Source: Clostridiaceae bacterium (GTDB taxonomy: Bacteria > Bacillota > Clostridia > Oscillospirales > Acutalibacteraceae). Taken from it: a stretch of DNA of 6,932 bases. Where the stretch lies: assembly GCA_904501675.1 (NCBI GenBank), contig CAJGCL010000102.1:1-6932 (forward strand), given 5' to 3'. The notes under the pieces were generated by a model, which worked only from the letters and a program-made list of their open reading frames with translations, ran no database searches and was not told where the DNA came from. Made by a program: the position numbers and the translations under genes. Positions 5,015 to 6,932 of the stretch are shown piece after piece. Each line of letters opens with the position of its first letter. The stretch's first letter is position 1.

Positions 5015-6655
5015 ATGTCGGAAATTTTTAAATCCATTATAGCATTTTTCACCACTTTATTTATGCTTTTCACCTCACCTGGTCAAGAGTCACATACGGT
5101 AATAAACAAAAACTTTTCATTCACTTACCTCGAATATCCTGCCGAAGCTGTAAAAACACTTAAGGATTGGGGTATTACAGAAGCCGAATGGAAAAGCCGC
5201 GCTGATGCTGTTGGCGAGGTTTTCACTCAAGCTCAGGGTTACGAAGACATTAATGGTATTGTAGTATCACCATATTACAAGGTTTATGTTGAGGGCAAGT
5301 CTGTACCCGTATACGCAACAACTGTTTTTGTAGGGTCCACGCAAAAAGGTGAGCTTCACTCTTTCTCGGAAATTTATCTACCTAAAGGAGCAAATTGCTC
5401 ATTTAACTTCCAAATAAACTCTGAAAATGTTTATTTAAGTGATGTAAAAGTTTTACCTGAATCTCTTAATCTAAAGCCGACTTGCTCTGCCTACGTTGTT
5501 AATACACGCATTTCTAAATATGGCACATATACATTCCTTTTTAATAACGGAAGCCAATCTCATTCATACACTCTTTTTGTAAAAGAACAAGTGGATGAAG
5601 AACAAGAAATAGCCAACCTAAAGACACAATACGGTGAAGACCGTGTTCACGTTGTAGAAAAAGGCTTCTACCCGATGGAATATGTTTCCATTAGAGATGG
5701 CTCAATTATTTATTATCTTAAGCAGGGTGCTTATTTGCTTGCAAATCATAAATTTGATATTATGAGCGAGGAAGAGAGCAATTCCACCATCGAAGAAGGT
5801 GCTTCTGCAGACAATGGCATCGGATTGACCCGATACCCATTCTTAAATTTCTTTAACTGCAACACCGTTAAAATTCTAGGCAACGGCGTTATCGACCTTT
5901 CTCACCTTGACAGACATGAACGAAGAGGCATAGTTTTCACATTTTGTAACGATATAGAGGTCAGAGATGTAAAAATAATTAATCCACCGGAGTGGTCATT
6001 TATTACATACCGTTGTAATGGAGTGAAAATCAAAGATGTTGACATTTTTGGCTACAGACAGAACTCTGATGCTTTTGCAATATGCAATTCACAGAATGTT
6101 ACCGTCGATGATTGCTTTGCACGAAGTGGAGATGACCTTTTTGATGTTAAAACCCTTGGTGGAGACGAAAACGCGATCAGCAAAAATGTAACCTTCACAA
6201 ACTGTATAGCATGGAATGGTAAGGCAAGATGCTTTGGTATATGTGGCGAGGTTAACAGACCGATAAGTGATGTAACATTTAAAGACTGTGCAGTTATTTA
6301 CCACGATGCTACCTGGAATGCTGACAGAATCCCTGCACTTGCTATAATAGTTGAGCAAGGCGGTGGAAGCATTTCAAATGTAACCTATGAAAACATTGAA
6401 ATCTACAGAGCATCAAGCAGAGCAATAGGATGCTTGATTTTAAATAATGATATCGGGAACTTTAATATCGAAAACATTAATTATAAGAATATTTCATATT
6501 CTTCCAGTCTCCCTAATAAATTCGCCTCTAATAATATGACAACGAATAAACTTAGCGCAAACCTTGAAAACATTAAATATAACGGCTTACCTGTTGTAGA
6601 GCTCTCACCAAGTTTGTTTGAATACGATAATTATGCTACACTCACAATAAAATAA
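5015..6655 (+). CDS. Probable secreted right-handed beta-helix glycoside hydrolase (GH28/GH49-like, clan GH-N)
   Basis: This 546-residue protein starts with a short signal or anchor segment (K6 then IIAFFTTLFMLF, 8-19), without a lipobox cysteine, so it is probably exported. Residues 25-195 look like an all-beta N-terminal domain, as in GH49 and some GH28 enzymes. From about 215 repeated short strands form a parallel beta-helix: VKILGNGVIDL, IEVRDVKIINP, VKIKDVDIFGY, VTVDDCFAR, VTFTNCIAW, VTFKDCAVI, VTYENIEIY. The inverting catalytic acids appear as N350-S-D352 and G372-D373-D374, matching NTD and GDD of polygalacturonases. The expected GHG is replaced by CFGICGE (406-412) and RIK by DRIPAL (437-442), so ordinary polygalacturonate specificity is doubtful; a rhamnogalacturonan- or other glycan-active relative is possible. 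AAGGA at 5002-5006 supports the ATG. The gene is monocistronic. Confidence 0.8.
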   Translation: MSEIFKSIIAFFTTLFMLFTSPGQESHTVINKNFSFTYLEYPAEAVKTLKDWGITEAEWKSRADAVGEVFTQAQGYEDINGIVVSPYYKVYVEGKSVPVYATTVFVGSTQKGELHSFSEIYLPKGANCSFNFQINSENVYLSDVKVLPESLNLKPTCSAYVVNTRISKYGTYTFLFNNGSQSHSYTLFVKEQVDEEQEIANLKTQYGEDRVHVVEKGFYPMEYVSIRDGSIIYYLKQGAYLLANHKFDIMSEEESNSTIEEGASADNGIGLTRYPFLNFFNCNTVKILGNGVIDLSHLDRHERRGIVFTFCNDIEVRDVKIINPPEWSFITYRCNGVKIKDVDIFGYRQNSDAFAICNSQNVTVDDCFARSGDDLFDVKTLGGDENAISKNVTFTNCIAWNGKARCFGICGEVNRPISDVTFKDCAVIYHDATWNADRIPALAIIVEQGGGSISNVTYENIEIYRASSRAIGCLILNNDIGNFNIENINYKNISYSSSLPNKFASNNMTTNKLSANLENIKYNGLPVVELSPSLFEYDNYATLTIK

Positions 6656-6656
6656 G

Positions 6657-6689
6657 ATTAAAAGCCTCTCAAACTGAGAGGCTTTTAAT
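6657..6689. terminator. Bidirectional terminator between the glycosidase and GGGtGRT genes
   Basis: ATTAAAAGCCTCTC (6657-6670) and its exact complement (6676-6689) make a 14-bp stem; an added A-T pair leaves a 3-nt AAC loop. The stem ends in A/T runs on both sides, so U-runs are supplied in both directions (UUUUAAU), though neither is long. It lies 1 bp after the glycosidase stop and 15 bp from the stop of the convergent gene. Confidence 0.9.
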
Positions 6690-6704
6690 TATGTGATTTA
6701 AAAA

Positions 6705-6932
6705 TTATTTGCAAGCTTCTTCAACTGCAACTGCACATGCAACTGTTGCGCCTACCATTGGGTTGTTACCCATACCGATAAGACCCATCATCTCTACGTG
6801 AGCAGGAACTGAAGATGAACCAGCGAACTGAGCGTCTGAGTGCATACGACCCATTGTGTCAGTCATACCGTATGAAGCAGGACCAGCTGCCATGTTATCT
6901 GGGTGAAGAGTACGGCCTGTACCGCCACCTGA
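6705..6932 (-). CDS. GGGtGRT family protein, C-terminal part (runs off the right edge)
   Basis: The last 75 residues of a minus-strand gene are present, with its 5' end outside the window. The fragment opens with S-GGGTGRT-LHPDN, the signature that names the GGGtGRT protein family (whole proteins about 330 residues), followed by a glycine-, alanine- and methionine-rich segment with HSDAQFAGSSSVPAHVEMMG and a C-terminal GATVACAVAVEEACK. I know of no established biochemical function for the family, and none should be assumed; the glycine-rich motif could bind a phosphate or nucleotide, but that is speculation. The TAA at 6705-6707 is followed by a hairpin terminator shared with the convergent glycosidase gene. 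No signal peptide can be judged from this end. The family call rests on the exact motif and is good; the role is unknown. Confidence 0.85.
   Translation of the reverse strand, partial: SGGGTGRTLHPDNMAAGPASYGMTDTMGRMHSDAQFAGSSSVPAHVEMMGLIGMGNNPMVGATVACAVAVEEACK

Noticed and set aside
6089..6358. Minus-strand 89-residue frame
   Set aside because: Antisense shadow over the catalytic core of the beta-helix hydrolase.
1..6932. Defence system, CRISPR array, insertion sequence or tRNA
   Set aside because: No repeat-spacer pattern, transposase motif, terminal inverted repeats or cloverleaf was seen; the HTH genes have no toxin or phage partner.

Overview
The window looks like chromosomal DNA of a low-GC Gram-positive anaerobe, most likely a Clostridia-type gut or rumen Firmicute. 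The reasons are AT-rich intergenic DNA, strong AGGAG-type ribosome binding sites, near-consensus sigma-A promoters with 17-18 bp spacers, T-tailed intrinsic terminators, an mraZ gene with its repeated operator, and several clostridial-type proteins (NAPRT, PduL, small XRE regulators, a GGGtGRT protein). I see no rRNA, tRNA, CRISPR array, insertion sequence or phage gene.

Layout. 1-296 (minus): the first 65 codons of mraZ, head of the division/cell-wall cluster, which continues out of the window to the left. It has a perfect TTGACA-17-TATAAT promoter and four 10-bp-phased MraZ-box-like repeats. 307-3188 (minus): a two-gene operon, nicotinate phosphoribosyltransferase followed by a 434-residue condensation/CAT-superfamily protein that overlaps it by 8 bp, closed by a strong terminator. 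3240-4167 (plus): two separate single-gene units for unrelated small XRE-type HTH regulators, each with its own promoter and terminator. 4127-4868 (minus): pduL, a phosphotransacylase, convergent with the second HTH gene and sharing its terminator hairpin. 4907-6689 (plus): a probably secreted, two-domain right-handed beta-helix glycosidase related to GH28/GH49, divergent from pduL. 6705-6932 (minus): the C-terminal 75 residues of a GGGtGRT-family protein, convergent with the glycosidase and sharing a hairpin terminator with it.

How the genes may work together. The window is mostly a set of short, independently transcribed units. The one clear functional coupling is NAPRT (NAD salvage) with the acyltransferase-like protein, whose active-site second histidine appears to be threonine. 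PduL and the beta-helix glycosidase are divergent and share an intergenic region rich in dyads and repeats. Extracellular pectin or rhamnogalacturonan breakdown followed by acyl-phosphate fermentation is possible, but that is inference only. I found no convincing new multi-gene system. The most unusual items are the degenerate condensation-like protein coupled to NAPRT, the modified active-site motifs of the beta-helix enzyme, and the phased MraZ operator.
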